Virus record (IMG/VR): IMGVR_UViG_3300010149_000187
Coordinates: 1 to 23,114 of that record
DNA: 23,114 nucleotides
Direction: 5' to 3' (one strand)
Origin: a virus
Position 1 is the first letter of the stretch. Each line of letters starts with the position of its first letter. This document shows positions 7,903 through 15,019 of the stretch, piece after piece. The notes under the pieces were generated by a model. It saw nothing but the letters and a program-made list of their open reading frames with translations, had not been told where the DNA came from and did not search any database. The position numbers and the translations under genes were made by a program.

Positions 7903-8921
7903 TAGAAGCCCTCTTTAATGTCTGTTTTGCTCAGTGTTCTAATTTCAACAAACGAGAGCGTCATGTCAATTTCAGTGAACTTACCATCCTCATGAAAAGA
8001 CATGTTGGTAGGATTGTAGTTTGTGGAGATGTCACGCAAGTGACATGGTAAAATCTTTGTTCCAATCTGTTCTCCATCATATTCAATCTGAATGCCAAAC
8101 TTCTTAGGAAATCTATAGCCAATAGAGATTGACTGTTTTGTCTCACCACCCGAAACAATAGCATTGATTTCTTCGGGATACAACTCTTCTCTGAAGAATT
8201 GAATAATCTTTTCAATCTCGACTGCTTCTTTTCTACTTTCAGCGAAGAACTTGAATGTGAAAGAAAACTCACGAATACCTACTTTTTCAAATAGTGTTCG
8301 TGTGTTAGGATTGATAGTCACACCCACTCCGAGTTTGAATGCGGCACTACCTACTGCCGCCATGCTTCCACCAAACTTGTCAATGATACCAACTGCGGCG
8401 GCTGTAGCAACATCTCTGTCAGCACTCGTGTTTGCAAGAGCATCTTTTATTGTAGAAATACCACTCGTGATACCACCGCCAGCACTCATTGCCGCACCAG
8501 TCACTCCTAAATCGAAGTTACTATAAGATGCATTATCACGATACTGAAGACCAACAGGTAGATAAAGAAGACATTGCCTATTCGAAGGACTAAATCTGGA
8601 CGCACTGCGACGAGGCTGTTGATTTGCCTGTTGACCTCGTGCCGCAACTTCGTCACGCTTATTTCTAGGTGGGTCACCCGAGGTAATTTTTTCTAAGTTT
8701 TCTGCAATATTAAGAGCGCCTTCTTTGTTCTTTCCAAACAGAGTGGCGGCCGCTCCACCGATTTTATCAGTCAACTGGTCAAAGGCTTTTCTATTACTAT
8801 TTTCTTCGTTGAGAACAGTAAAACGAATATGACCCTTATAATTAGGCTCGCTTAGAGGATATCTAAGTTGAGTATCACCAAGTTCCTTATAAGGATTGTA
8901 TAGTTTGTTGAATTCAGCCAT
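7902..8921 (-). CDS. gp48: Baseplate tail-tube cap/initiator gp48
   Basis: 339 residues, near T4 gp48 (about 364). The N-terminal LYNPYKELGDTQLRYPL and SRQCLLYLPVGL-like region (NRQCLLYLPVGLQY), the hydrophobic Ala/Gly-rich middle, and the C-terminal tube-fold strands (REFSFTFKFFAESRKEA, ISIGYRFPKKFGIQI, LSFVEIRTLS) fit gp48, which caps the hub and starts tube assembly. It is the first gene of the minus-strand baseplate operon. A TATAAATA late promoter sits about 37 nt upstream (8959-8966) and a weak GAGA ribosome-binding site precedes the ATG. A Lys/Arg/Gln-rich linker (RGQQANQQPRRSASR, about 100) is likely disordered. Confidence 0.85.
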   Translation of the reverse strand: MAEFNKLYNPYKELGDTQLRYPLSEPNYKGHIRFTVLNEENSNRKAFDQLTDKIGGAAATLFGKNKEGALNIAENLEKITSGDPPRNKRDEVAARGQQANQQPRRSASRFSPSNRQCLLYLPVGLQYRDNASYSNFDLGVTGAAMSAGGGITSGISTIKDALANTSADRDVATAAAVGIIDKFGGSMAAVGSAAFKLGVGVTINPNTRTLFEKVGIREFSFTFKFFAESRKEAVEIEKIIQFFREELYPEEINAIVSGGETKQSISIGYRFPKKFGIQIEYDGEQIGTKILPCHLRDISTNYNPTNMSFHEDGKFTEIDMTLSFVEIRTLSKTDIKEGF

Positions 8922-8930
8922 TTGTTTCTC

Positions 8931-8938
8931 AATAAATA
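8931..8938 (+). promoter_or_regulatory. Late promoter (AATAAATA) for the plus-strand gp4 operon
   Basis: AATAAATA on the plus strand fits the NATAAATA late motif described for T4-like cyanophages. It ends 35 nt before the gp4 ATG at 8974, leaving room for a normal leader with a weak AGGG site. It lies 20 nt from the opposite-facing octamer at 8959-8966, making a divergent late pair. One base differs from the T4 consensus. Confidence 0.55.
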
Positions 8939-8958
8939 AGTGTAAACATTACTTTTGT

Positions 8959-8966
8959 TATTTATA
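8959..8966 (-). promoter_or_regulatory. Late promoter (TATAAATA) for the minus-strand gp48 operon
   Basis: Perfect TATAAATA octamer on the minus strand, 37 nt before the gp48 ATG at 8921. It is the only clear promoter for the long baseplate operon apart from the internal octamer before gp25. Because the two octamers face away from each other and their transcripts cross over the 8931-8966 gap, both 5' leaders are partly complementary. Confidence 0.72.
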
Positions 8967-8973
8967 GGGTTTT

Positions 8974-9450
8974 ATGGCATATTCGGGCAGATACACAGTA
9001 AAAAATCCAAAGAAGTATAAAGGTGACCATACAAACGTCACTTATCGCTCTCTTTGGGAAAAACACGCATTCAAGTGGTGCGACAACAACTCTGACATCA
9101 TTGAGTGGTCAAGCGAAGAGGTTGTCATACCATACTTATACGAGGTCGACAAAAGATATCATAGATATTTCATGGACTTGAAGATTAAGTTTCAAAATGG
9201 CAAGACTGTGCTTGTTGAGATAAAACCAGATAAAGAGACACGTCCACCCGAGGGCGCGAAGCGAACAAAGCGATATATCAACGAAGCATTCACTTATGTT
9301 AAGAACCAGAACAAATGGGAAGCGGCTCATGAATACGCACAGGATAGAGGTTGGGAATTCTGGATATGGACAGAAAAGAAAGAACCGTTGAAGTCTATTA
9401 TTCCCAAATCAACAAAACAGTTAAAACCGTTCAAGAGGCGTAAGAAATGA
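8974..9450 (+). CDS. gp4: Head completion nuclease gp4
   Basis: 158 residues, near T4 gp4 (150). SGRYTVKNPKKYKGDHTNVT, then YRSLWEKHAFKWCDNN and IIEWSSEEVVIPY are the conserved N-terminal block of gp4. The nuclease-like core follows: RYHRYFMDLKIKFQNGKTVL, then VEIKPDKE, a D...ExK arrangement as in PD-(D/E)xK-type folds. gp4 acts at head completion, trimming or sealing DNA ends before head-tail joining. It starts the plus-strand late operon and ends with a basic tail (KQLKPFKRRKK). Its TGA overlaps the next ATG (ATGA). Confidence 0.9.
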   Translation: MAYSGRYTVKNPKKYKGDHTNVTYRSLWEKHAFKWCDNNSDIIEWSSEEVVIPYLYEVDKRYHRYFMDLKIKFQNGKTVLVEIKPDKETRPPEGAKRTKRYINEAFTYVKNQNKWEAAHEYAQDRGWEFWIWTEKKEPLKSIIPKSTKQLKPFKRRKK

Positions 9451-10109
9451 GTGATTTTGATATATGGATGATAAGGGTCAAAGATAACGACAAGTCCGAG
9501 ACATATGCGAAATATTGTGCAAAGAGTTGGGCAGATGCTGGCTTTGAAGTAAACTTCTTTGATGCTGTGACTCCTGACACACTACATCTTGGTAAGCATT
9601 TAGACTTTGACAAGAAACACAAACCCGCAGAGAAGGGTTGTTTCATCAGTCAGTATCTTCTATGGAAGAAATGCTATGAAGAAGACCGACCTATTCTCGT
9701 TCTTGAGCATGATGCATATCTTGAAAATCCTGAGATGATTATCTACAATCCAGGTCTTGCAATGCAGTATCTAGGTCAGCATTGCATGGAAGCAGTTCTC
9801 TATAATCCATGGTGGGCAAAGGAGATGTGCAAACTTGCAGAAACTCTGTCAGACTTGAGAGGACCTTTCGGTATGGTAGAGCATTTTCTAGGCATTCCTG
9901 TCTCGGGTCATAGTCGATATGGTCTTCTATCTAGACATGGAGTTCCTCATACTCGCTTTCTAGGACCTAGGGCTCCTGTCAAGCATGTCATCATACCTGA
10001 ACTAGGAACATCACTAGAACACAGTAAAGGTAAGACTTCTGACAGAATTGTGACAGAGCAAGCAGATTTATTTAAAATAGTTCCATTAACAGTCGCTCTA
10101 AAAGCATAA
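9447..10109 (+). CDS. Glycosyltransferase-like protein (GT25/LPS type)
   Basis: 220 residues. WMIRVKDNDKSETYAKYCAK opens the fold, AEKGCFISQYLLWKKCYEED is the GT25-type acceptor-helix region, and PILVLEHDAYLENP (E87, D89) gives the acidic metal-site motif typical of LPS-biosynthesis glycosyltransferases. The later part (FGMVEHFLGIPVSGHSRYG) differs from standard GT25 members. It could glycosylate virion proteins or alter surface sugars; the substrate is unknown. It lies inside a structural operon between gp4 and a virion-completion gene, with its ATG overlapping the gp4 stop and the strong site AAGAGGCG upstream, so it is expressed late. A second protein with the matching FEHDVVF motif is at 22689-23114. 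Confidence 0.72.
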   Translation: MSDFDIWMIRVKDNDKSETYAKYCAKSWADAGFEVNFFDAVTPDTLHLGKHLDFDKKHKPAEKGCFISQYLLWKKCYEEDRPILVLEHDAYLENPEMIIYNPGLAMQYLGQHCMEAVLYNPWWAKEMCKLAETLSDLRGPFGMVEHFLGIPVSGHSRYGLLSRHGVPHTRFLGPRAPVKHVIIPELGTSLEHSKGKTSDRIVTEQADLFKIVPLTVALKA

Positions 10110-10112
10110 ATA
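10105..10112 (+). promoter_or_regulatory. Late promoter (CATAAATA) 5 nt before the 10118 start
   Basis: CATAAATA fits the NATAAATA late motif. It overlaps the TAA stop of the glycosyltransferase gene (10107-10109) and is followed by AGAGC and the ATG at 10118, a 5-nt gap identical to those at 975-982 and 17561-17568. The AAGAG in the gap could also act as a weak ribosome-binding site for read-through mRNA. Confidence 0.55.
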
Positions 10113-10117
10113 AGAGC

Positions 10118-10702
10118 ATGGCAAGTAATATATTCAATAGACTAGAACTACAGGCATTTCGTGCTGGTATCACTCCACGCACTAAAGAAAGTCGTGCATG
10201 GTTTCAAAAGAAGGCATCTAATCTACGCTCTATCAATCGTGAAGCGTTGATGAAAGAAGAGCCACTGAAGCGTGGTCGTAAAGAAATCATTGGTTCGATG
10301 CAGATGTTTACCTACGACCCAAAGACGAAAGATACACTACCTTACTATGATGCGTTTCCTCTTGTTGTCGTAGTTGGTCCTGCAGAAGGTGGATTCTATG
10401 GACTTAATCTTCACTATCTACCACCAATTCTTCGTGCAAAGATGCTTGATGGTCTGATGAGTATTGCTACAAGTAAGAATAGCGACGATGCAAAGTTTAG
10501 ACTTTCATATAGTATGCTACAGCGAAGCACCAAACTTAAATACTTCAAGCCATGTTTCAAACATTATTTGAACAAACATGTGACAAGTCAGTTTGCTGAG
10601 GTTCTTGCACCCGAATGGGAGATTGCTACATTCTTACCGACTGCTGATTTCCGTAAGAGAAATAGAAATAAGGTATATTCAGATAGTAGAGAGATGATTT
10701 AA
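10118..10702 (+). CDS. Virion-completion protein conserved in T4-like phages (possibly gp2-type DNA end protector)
   Basis: 194 residues. The central motif MQMFTYDPKTKDTLPYYDAF, PLVVVVGPAEGGFYGLNLHY, LPPILRAKMLDGLM is a well-conserved block of T4-like marine phages. The C-terminal part (YFKPCFKHYLNKHVTSQFAE, then APEWEIATFLPTADF) is also typical. I recall this family being annotated as the gp2 DNA end protector, and the gene order (near gp4) would agree, but I cannot confirm the name from the sequence alone; gp3 is the alternative. It is a basic, soluble protein without membrane segments. It ends in TAATG overlap with the next gene, so the two are coupled. Confidence 0.72.
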   Translation: MASNIFNRLELQAFRAGITPRTKESRAWFQKKASNLRSINREALMKEEPLKRGRKEIIGSMQMFTYDPKTKDTLPYYDAFPLVVVVGPAEGGFYGLNLHYLPPILRAKMLDGLMSIATSKNSDDAKFRLSYSMLQRSTKLKYFKPCFKHYLNKHVTSQFAEVLAPEWEIATFLPTADFRKRNRNKVYSDSREMI

Positions 10703-11421
10703 TGGCATTCGAGATAGACACATTAAAAGCCGAGATTACTCAAGGCAGTGGAATGGCTATTGGTAATCTGTATCATGTTCAGTTACCTACCTTCACTGCT
10801 CAGAATCTTGACATTACGGTTCCTTCGATGAGTCTGCTATGTAAAGCGGCTACACTTCCCGGCAGACAAATTCTGTCAGCAGATAAACAGATGGGTATCT
10901 ACAACACAAAGATTGCATATGGCTTTGCGGCTGAAGATGTAACTCTTACGTTCTATGCTCTGAATGACTTTGAGATTCGTAAATATTTTGAAGTGTGGCA
11001 AGCCGCCGCAGTCAATCATCTGACTGGCGAAGTAGGCTATCTAGACGAGTATACAGCACCGGTTACAATTAGTCATTTGAAGAAAGAGGTCGCGTTTCCT
11101 ATCTTCAAAAAGAAATTGTTTGATACTTCAAAGGTACCTGCTTTCATTCGTGGTAGATTACCACGCATCGGTCCTCTCGACTTAGCACAAGGTGAGTTTG
11201 ACCTTGACTTATTTGCGGGCGGTGGAATCACTTATTCTTTGACACTAAATAAAGCGTATCCGACGACACTACAAGCGATTGAGTTGGGAAATGAGGGACA
11301 ACTGTTAGAGATTACAGTTCAGTTGTCTTATAAAAATTGGGAGAGTAAAACAAAAGGAAGACCAAGTCTCACAGAAGAGATTACGGGAAGTCTTCTTGGC
11401 GAGTTGCTCGGCAGATTATAA
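10702..11421 (+). CDS. gp54: Tail-tube-family protein, probably baseplate tube initiator gp54
   Basis: 239 residues with the T4 gp19/gp54 tube fold. Characteristic segments are YHVQLPTFTAQNLDITVPSM, then AATLPGRQILSADKQMG, VTLTFYALNDFEIRKYFEVW and YSLTLNKAYPTTLQAIELG. It is longer than T4 gp19 (163 residues), mainly because of an insertion at about 115-175 (YTAPVTISHLKKEVAFPIFK), and shorter than T4 gp54 (about 320). Proximity to gp26 and the tape measure suggests the tube initiator that sits on gp48 rather than the main tube protein, but both share the fold. The start overlaps the previous stop (TAATG). Confidence 0.78.
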   Translation: MAFEIDTLKAEITQGSGMAIGNLYHVQLPTFTAQNLDITVPSMSLLCKAATLPGRQILSADKQMGIYNTKIAYGFAAEDVTLTFYALNDFEIRKYFEVWQAAAVNHLTGEVGYLDEYTAPVTISHLKKEVAFPIFKKKLFDTSKVPAFIRGRLPRIGPLDLAQGEFDLDLFAGGGITYSLTLNKAYPTTLQAIELGNEGQLLEITVQLSYKNWESKTKGRPSLTEEITGSLLGELLGRL

Positions 11422-11433
11422 TTGGAGTAAATT

Positions 11434-12138
11434 ATGGCATTACCAAAGTTAAATGAAAATTTAAAATATGAAATGACTGTCCCTTCGTCTGAAAGGGCAG
11501 TTACCTATAGACCTTATCTGGTCAAAGAAGAGAAAATTCTTTTACAAGCGTTTGAGTCACAAGACCAGAAACTTGCTATGAGAGCAATGGTCGACACGAT
11601 TGTGGCGTGTGTAAATGAACCGATTAGTTCAACTGACTTATCGACATTTGATGTTGAATATATGTTTACACAAATTCGTGCAAAGTCAGTAGGTGAAAAA
11701 TCACAACTAGAGTTCAAGTGTGAGAAGTGTGAAGAGATGACTCCAGTGTCAATTGACCTGACATCTATTCAGATTGAAAAAAGTGATGTGAGTAATATCA
11801 TTGAGGTTACTGATAACATTAACATCGAGATGAGATATCCAACATATGATAGTTTTGTCAAGAACTTTAAAGAAGGTATGAGCGAGTCCGAGTTTGGTTT
11901 TCTTATGCTCGAAGATTGTATTGTAGCAGTCATGACAGAAGACGAGCGATTTCTTGCATCTGATGTGAGCAACAAAGAATTGAATGACTTTATCAACTCA
12001 ATGACAAATGCTCAGTTTGAAAAAGTAGGAGAGTTCTTGAGAACTGTTCCTGTAATGAAAAAAGAAGTTGAGTTTACATGTGCGTCCTGTCAGCACGAAA
12101 ATACAATTACGCTAGAAGGACTCCAAGATTTTTTTTAG
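11434..12138 (+). CDS. gp26: T4 gp26-family baseplate hub assembly protein (tail-assembly-chaperone analogue)
   Basis: 234 residues matching the T4 baseplate protein gp26 family: LPKLNENLKYEMTVPSSERA, TYRPYLVKEEKILLQAFES and a helical N-terminal domain, then two CxxC pairs (C96/C99 in FKCEKCEEM, C216/C219 in FTCASCQHEN) that could bind one zinc. A good ribosome-binding site, GGAG, is 6 nt upstream of the ATG. The last codons are GAT TTT TTT followed by TAG, so the gene ends in a perfect U_UUU_UUU slippery heptamer. A -1 shift would add 62 residues (see 12135-12323). Its position, between a tube-type gene and the tape measure, mirrors the G-GT-H order of lambda-like phages, which suggests a chaperone for the tape measure. 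Confidence 0.85.
   Translation: MALPKLNENLKYEMTVPSSERAVTYRPYLVKEEKILLQAFESQDQKLAMRAMVDTIVACVNEPISSTDLSTFDVEYMFTQIRAKSVGEKSQLEFKCEKCEEMTPVSIDLTSIQIEKSDVSNIIEVTDNINIEMRYPTYDSFVKNFKEGMSESEFGFLMLEDCIVAVMTEDERFLASDVSNKELNDFINSMTNAQFEKVGEFLRTVPVMKKEVEFTCASCQHENTITLEGLQDFF
12129..12135 (+). other. Predicted -1 ribosomal frameshift site U_UUU_UUU
   Basis: Eight T residues (12129-12136) end gp26. In the gp26 frame they read T TTT TTT TAG, the canonical X_XXY_YYZ layout with the stop codon directly after the slippery heptamer. Slipping one base back puts the ribosome in the frame of the downstream extension (TTA GTA TGC). No obvious strong stimulatory hairpin is seen downstream; an internal Shine-Dalgarno stimulator upstream is also not clear. 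Confidence 0.72.
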
Positions 12139-12323
12139 TATGCCTCTCACATGATACATTGGTCAATCACTTTAAGACCAACTTCGCGTTGATGCAACAC
12201 TTTAATTATTCATTGTATGATATAGAGACAATGATGCCGTGGGAAAGAGAGATATACTTAGTATTATTACAAGAATATCTTAAAGAACGAGAAGAAGAAG
12301 CCAGAAGACAAGAAATGGGATAA
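12135..12323 (+). CDS. gp26 C-terminal extension reached by -1 frameshift (gp51/GT-like)
   Basis: After the slip, 62 further residues follow: LVCLSHDTLVNHFKTNFALM, then a helical region with MMPWEREIYLVLLQEYLKER and EEEARRQEMG, giving a 296-residue fusion. The frame is open upstream to 12078, but the ATG there has no ribosome-binding site, lies inside gp26 and would yield an out-of-frame, basic N-terminus unlike the rest. The conserved-looking sequence begins right at the slippery site. The MPWERE(I/L)Y pattern and length match the T domain of lambda-type GT chaperones, which recruits the tape measure (encoded 3 nt downstream). I recall similar segments in T4-like marine phages, sometimes annotated as a separate small hub protein (gp51 or similar), but cannot confirm that. 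Confidence 0.7.
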   Translation, partial: LVCLSHDTLVNHFKTNFALMQHFNYSLYDIETMMPWEREIYLVLLQEYLKEREEEARRQEMG

Positions 12324-12326
12324 CCA

Positions 12327-13946
12327 ATGGCCGAAGCAACAATAGGACATCTAATCGAAGAATTGAAAATGTCTACTCAGGCGCAGATAAACTTTGCGGG
12401 CGAAGATACACGGGAAGTTGTTAATTCTGTTAATAATCTAACCGATGTCTTCACTGATTACTTCAAGATATTGAAAGGTCAAGAAGGCGATAAACTCGAA
12501 AAAGAGCGTGAAGAGAAGAAGCCAAAGGCCGCTGCCGCAGAACTTCCTAACTTTGGTTCCATGGTTAAAGACGCAGGTGGTTTTGGCTTTCTTGGTATTG
12601 TCGGTGCTATTGGCGCGGCACTTGCTGGACTTGCTGTAGGCTTTCTTGATGGTATTCGTGATACTTTCAAACTCATTACACCTACATTCATAAAGAAATT
12701 ATTTAGAAGTAAAGTATTTCAACCAGTAATACGATTCTTCGATGCGTTTGGAGATATCTTCCGTAAAGCAGGAACCGGTCAAATACTGAAAGGTGACACT
12801 TTCAAGGTGTTTGGTAGATTTACTGCTACAATGCAGGATATTGCTACAGGGATTACTAAATTTCTTAAACCACTTGTAACAGCAAAAGATGCTGTGTTCA
12901 ATGGTTTTGCTAGAATGGGAAACTTCTTCTCTTCATTAAAGCGACAGTTCAAATTATTCTTTTTAGCCAGTGGTGTTATTCGTTCTCAGATTAACAATCT
13001 GAAAAGTATATTTTCTATATTTGGTTCAACCGCACAAACAGGCGGTAAGATTTTTCAAGGACTGTTCAGCGTAATTAAACCATTCTTTGGTATATTTGCA
13101 AGATTAGGTAAATTTCTTGGCGGTCCAATTACAGTTGCTATATTCGGTATCATTGATTCTTTCATGGGAGCATTTCAAGGCTTCAAAGAAGAAGGGTTTC
13201 TTGGCGGCATTCTTGGCGCAATTGGTGGTCTTGCTCGTGGTATTATCGGTATGCCTCTTGACTTGTTGAAAAGTGGTATAAGTTTCATTGCAGGCAAACT
13301 TGGATTTGAGAACTTCTCGAATATGCTTGACAGTTTCTCATTCAGTGATATGATTTTTGGTATGTTTATGAAAGTTGCGAACATAGGCAACGAAATCATC
13401 AGTAATCTGTTTGGTGGATTTGAAGATGGTTTTGGCGCTGGTATGAAACAGATGCTCAAAACATTGATGATTTATGTTAAGAGAATGTTGTTGTTTCCTG
13501 TTGCAATACTGGCTGGTGGTGTTGCGGCACTTGCGGCTGCATTGCCTGGCGGTAAGAGTCCGCTAGAAGCCTTCAAAGAAACGTTTAGTAAAGTTATTAC
13601 AGTGGGTGAAGGTTCTGCCCCTACAGCAGTACCTAGTGAACAGACATCTGGCGGCGGCGAAGAAGGTGAAGTGCCTCAGACGAAAAGAAAAAGAGTTAGT
13701 CCACTAGAGTTCAACAAAGCGAGAATTGAACGACTAGAAAGAATGTCACAAAAAGGTGACCTTTCTTCAAGACAAGCAGACGAACTTGAGAGAAGAAGAA
13801 AAGAAGTCGAGAGAATGGAAAAACAGCAGACTGGTGGTATGACTGCTGTGAATGCTCCTACAACAAACAACAATACTACGACCAACAACAATACAACCGC
13901 ATCAGGTTCTTCGTCAGCAACAGACCGCAAAGCACCCGAAGGATAA
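12327..13946 (+). CDS. Tape-measure-like tail length/baseplate hub protein (gp29-like)
   Basis: 539 residues, near T4 gp29 (590). The N-terminus is helical and charged. Residues about 85-110 form a hydrophobic Gly/Ala segment (GFLGIVGAIGAALAGLAVGF), and further hydrophobic helices follow near 240-300 (LGGILGAIGGLARGIIG) and 385-410 (FPVAILAGGVAALAAALPGG). This mix of membrane-like helices is usual for tape measures that also help DNA cross the inner membrane. The C-terminus has a charged coiled coil (LERMSQKGDLSSRQADELER) and an Asn/Thr-repeat tail (TTNNNTTTNNNTTASG). It sits 3 nt after the gp26 extension, the usual place for a tape measure after its chaperone. Sequence homology to gp29 is not visible; the call is from character and context. 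Confidence 0.78.
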   Translation: MAEATIGHLIEELKMSTQAQINFAGEDTREVVNSVNNLTDVFTDYFKILKGQEGDKLEKEREEKKPKAAAAELPNFGSMVKDAGGFGFLGIVGAIGAALAGLAVGFLDGIRDTFKLITPTFIKKLFRSKVFQPVIRFFDAFGDIFRKAGTGQILKGDTFKVFGRFTATMQDIATGITKFLKPLVTAKDAVFNGFARMGNFFSSLKRQFKLFFLASGVIRSQINNLKSIFSIFGSTAQTGGKIFQGLFSVIKPFFGIFARLGKFLGGPITVAIFGIIDSFMGAFQGFKEEGFLGGILGAIGGLARGIIGMPLDLLKSGISFIAGKLGFENFSNMLDSFSFSDMIFGMFMKVANIGNEIISNLFGGFEDGFGAGMKQMLKTLMIYVKRMLLFPVAILAGGVAALAAALPGGKSPLEAFKETFSKVITVGEGSAPTAVPSEQTSGGGEEGEVPQTKRKRVSPLEFNKARIERLERMSQKGDLSSRQADELERRRKEVERMEKQQTGGMTAVNAPTTNNNTTTNNNTTASGSSSATDRKAPEG

Positions 13947-13974
13947 AAAAAAGGAAGACCGAAGTCTCCCTTTT
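13945..13974 (-). terminator. C(UUCG)G rho-independent terminator of the gp32 operon, probably bidirectional
   Basis: On the minus strand the RNA reads GGGAGAC-UUCG-GUCUUCC followed by eight U. The 7-bp stem has one G-U pair and closes on the very stable C(UUCG)G loop, a type known from T4 terminators. On the plus strand the same DNA gives a stem with one mismatch and a CGAA loop followed by TTTT, so it may also end the tape-measure transcript, whose stop codon (13944-13946) overlaps its edge. Confidence 0.85.
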
Positions 13975-13997
13975 CCCACATACAGTTTTCTTAGTTT

Positions 13998-14031
13998 CTA
14001 ATAGGACATCGTATGTGTCTCAACCTATTAG
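13998..14031. repeat. 8-bp inverted repeat overlapping the gp32 stop codon
   Basis: CTAATAGG at 13998-14005 and CCTATTAG at 14024-14031 are perfectly complementary around an 18-nt loop. The right arm contains the gp32 stop codon. No U-run follows on either strand, so it is not itself a terminator; it may protect the gp32 mRNA 3' end or take part in regulation. Confidence 0.6.
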
Positions 14032-14951
14032 TCTTCGGCTGCCAACTTAGCAAAGTATGACAGCGTATCGTCATCGTCATCTGTCGATGCGATATTTGGC
14101 TGAGGTGCAGAAGCAATCACTTCTGGTTCAGCAGTCTTCAGAGGAGCGGACTCAGCAGACTGAGATACTGCTTCGTTCTTCATAGTAGAACCAGCACCAG
14201 TTGCAGAACCTAGAACCGTCTCAAGACGGGCTTTCAATTCTTCGTAAGACTTGTATGAAGAGATATCAGTAAACTCATTCACATCATGAAGTTGATTGTA
14301 AGTTGCTTCGAGTTTTGTCTCATCAGCATCGAACAATGATGTCTGTGCTTTGAACTCAGACTTGTCATAGTTACGATAGCCAGCAACATTACGAATCTTC
14401 AGTTGGAAGTTTGCACCAGCCCAGAAGTCGAACGGATTGATAGGCTCTTCACCAGGAAACTCGGGTTGCATTTTATCCATAATCTTGTCAAAGATTTTTT
14501 TACCGAAGTCATAAAGAAAGACTTTACCTTCGTTAGCAGGATTAGCAGGGTCGCTTACGACAAGGATGTTAGCAACATAATGCAAACGGCGCTTCTGTGT
14601 GCGGGCTACATCTTTGTCGCTTTCTACACCAGAGTTCCACAAACGAGAGTTGTATTCAGACACAGGGTCATTCTCGTTCAGTGTTGTGCGAGACTTTTCA
14701 ATATACCATTGACCAGTCGGACCTTTGAAGAAGTGGTCAAAGTAACGGATCCAAGGAAGTTCTTGACCTTCAGCGGCAGGCAGAAAGCGAACCTCTGCAT
14801 AGCCATTCCCAGACTCATCAACAGATGGCTTCCAGAAACGAGGGTCATCATACTTGTTTTCGGTTTTCTTGGTACCAGAAACTTCTTGTGCGGCTGACAC
14901 CAGTTTACTGATATCAGAACCACGATTAGATTTTAGATTTGCAAAAGACAT
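14028..14951 (-). CDS. gp32: Single-stranded DNA-binding protein gp32
   Basis: 307 residues (T4 gp32 has 301). Matches to T4 run through the core: EVRFLPAAEG, HFFKGPTGQWYIEKS, YVANILVVSDPANPANEGKV, then FLYDFGKKIFDKI, FWAGANFQLKIRNVAGYRNY. The acidic C-terminal tail (STDDDDDTLSYFAKLAAED) is the usual protein-interaction tail, and a basic N-terminus (ANLKSNRGSD) serves cooperativity. The protein coats ssDNA in replication, recombination and repair. The zinc-binding cysteines of T4 (C77, C87, C90) correspond to S87, D95 and S98 here, while the His (H73) remains. The ribosome-binding site CGGAG is 7 nt before the ATG. It has its own sigma70-like promoter at 14991-15019 and ends at the UUCG terminator. 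Confidence 0.95.
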   Translation of the reverse strand: MSFANLKSNRGSDISKLVSAAQEVSGTKKTENKYDDPRFWKPSVDESGNGYAEVRFLPAAEGQELPWIRYFDHFFKGPTGQWYIEKSRTTLNENDPVSEYNSRLWNSGVESDKDVARTQKRRLHYVANILVVSDPANPANEGKVFLYDFGKKIFDKIMDKMQPEFPGEEPINPFDFWAGANFQLKIRNVAGYRNYDKSEFKAQTSLFDADETKLEATYNQLHDVNEFTDISSYKSYEELKARLETVLGSATGAGSTMKNEAVSQSAESAPLKTAEPEVIASAPQPNIASTDDDDDTLSYFAKLAAED

Positions 14952-14990
14952 TTGTATTTCTCCGTATATTTGCGTTTCGTATATTTTTGT

Positions 14991-15019
14991 ATTGTATCAC
15001 AACATGATATATTAGTCAA
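14991..15019 (-). promoter_or_regulatory. Sigma70-like promoter for gp32
   Basis: Minus strand TTGACT (15019-15014), 17-nt spacer, TACAAT (14996-14991). Two of twelve consensus bases differ. The predicted start is about 33 nt before the gp32 ATG. The -35 box lies in the last codons of gp33, so gp32 can be made independently of the upstream genes. Confidence 0.75.

Noticed and set aside
12078-12134. ATG at 12078 as the start of an independent small gene
   Set aside because: No Shine-Dalgarno sequence, lies within gp26, and the first 19 residues look like out-of-frame gp26 (Cys/Arg-rich). The frameshift reading explains the frame better, though it is not proven.
13855-13920. Short AAC/ACA repeats resembling a tandem array
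   Set aside because: They encode the Asn/Thr-rich tail of the tape-measure-like protein; no CRISPR or attachment-site character.
14403-14897. 164-codon plus-strand open frame
   Set aside because: Lies wholly antisense to gp32, whose identity is certain; no start signals.
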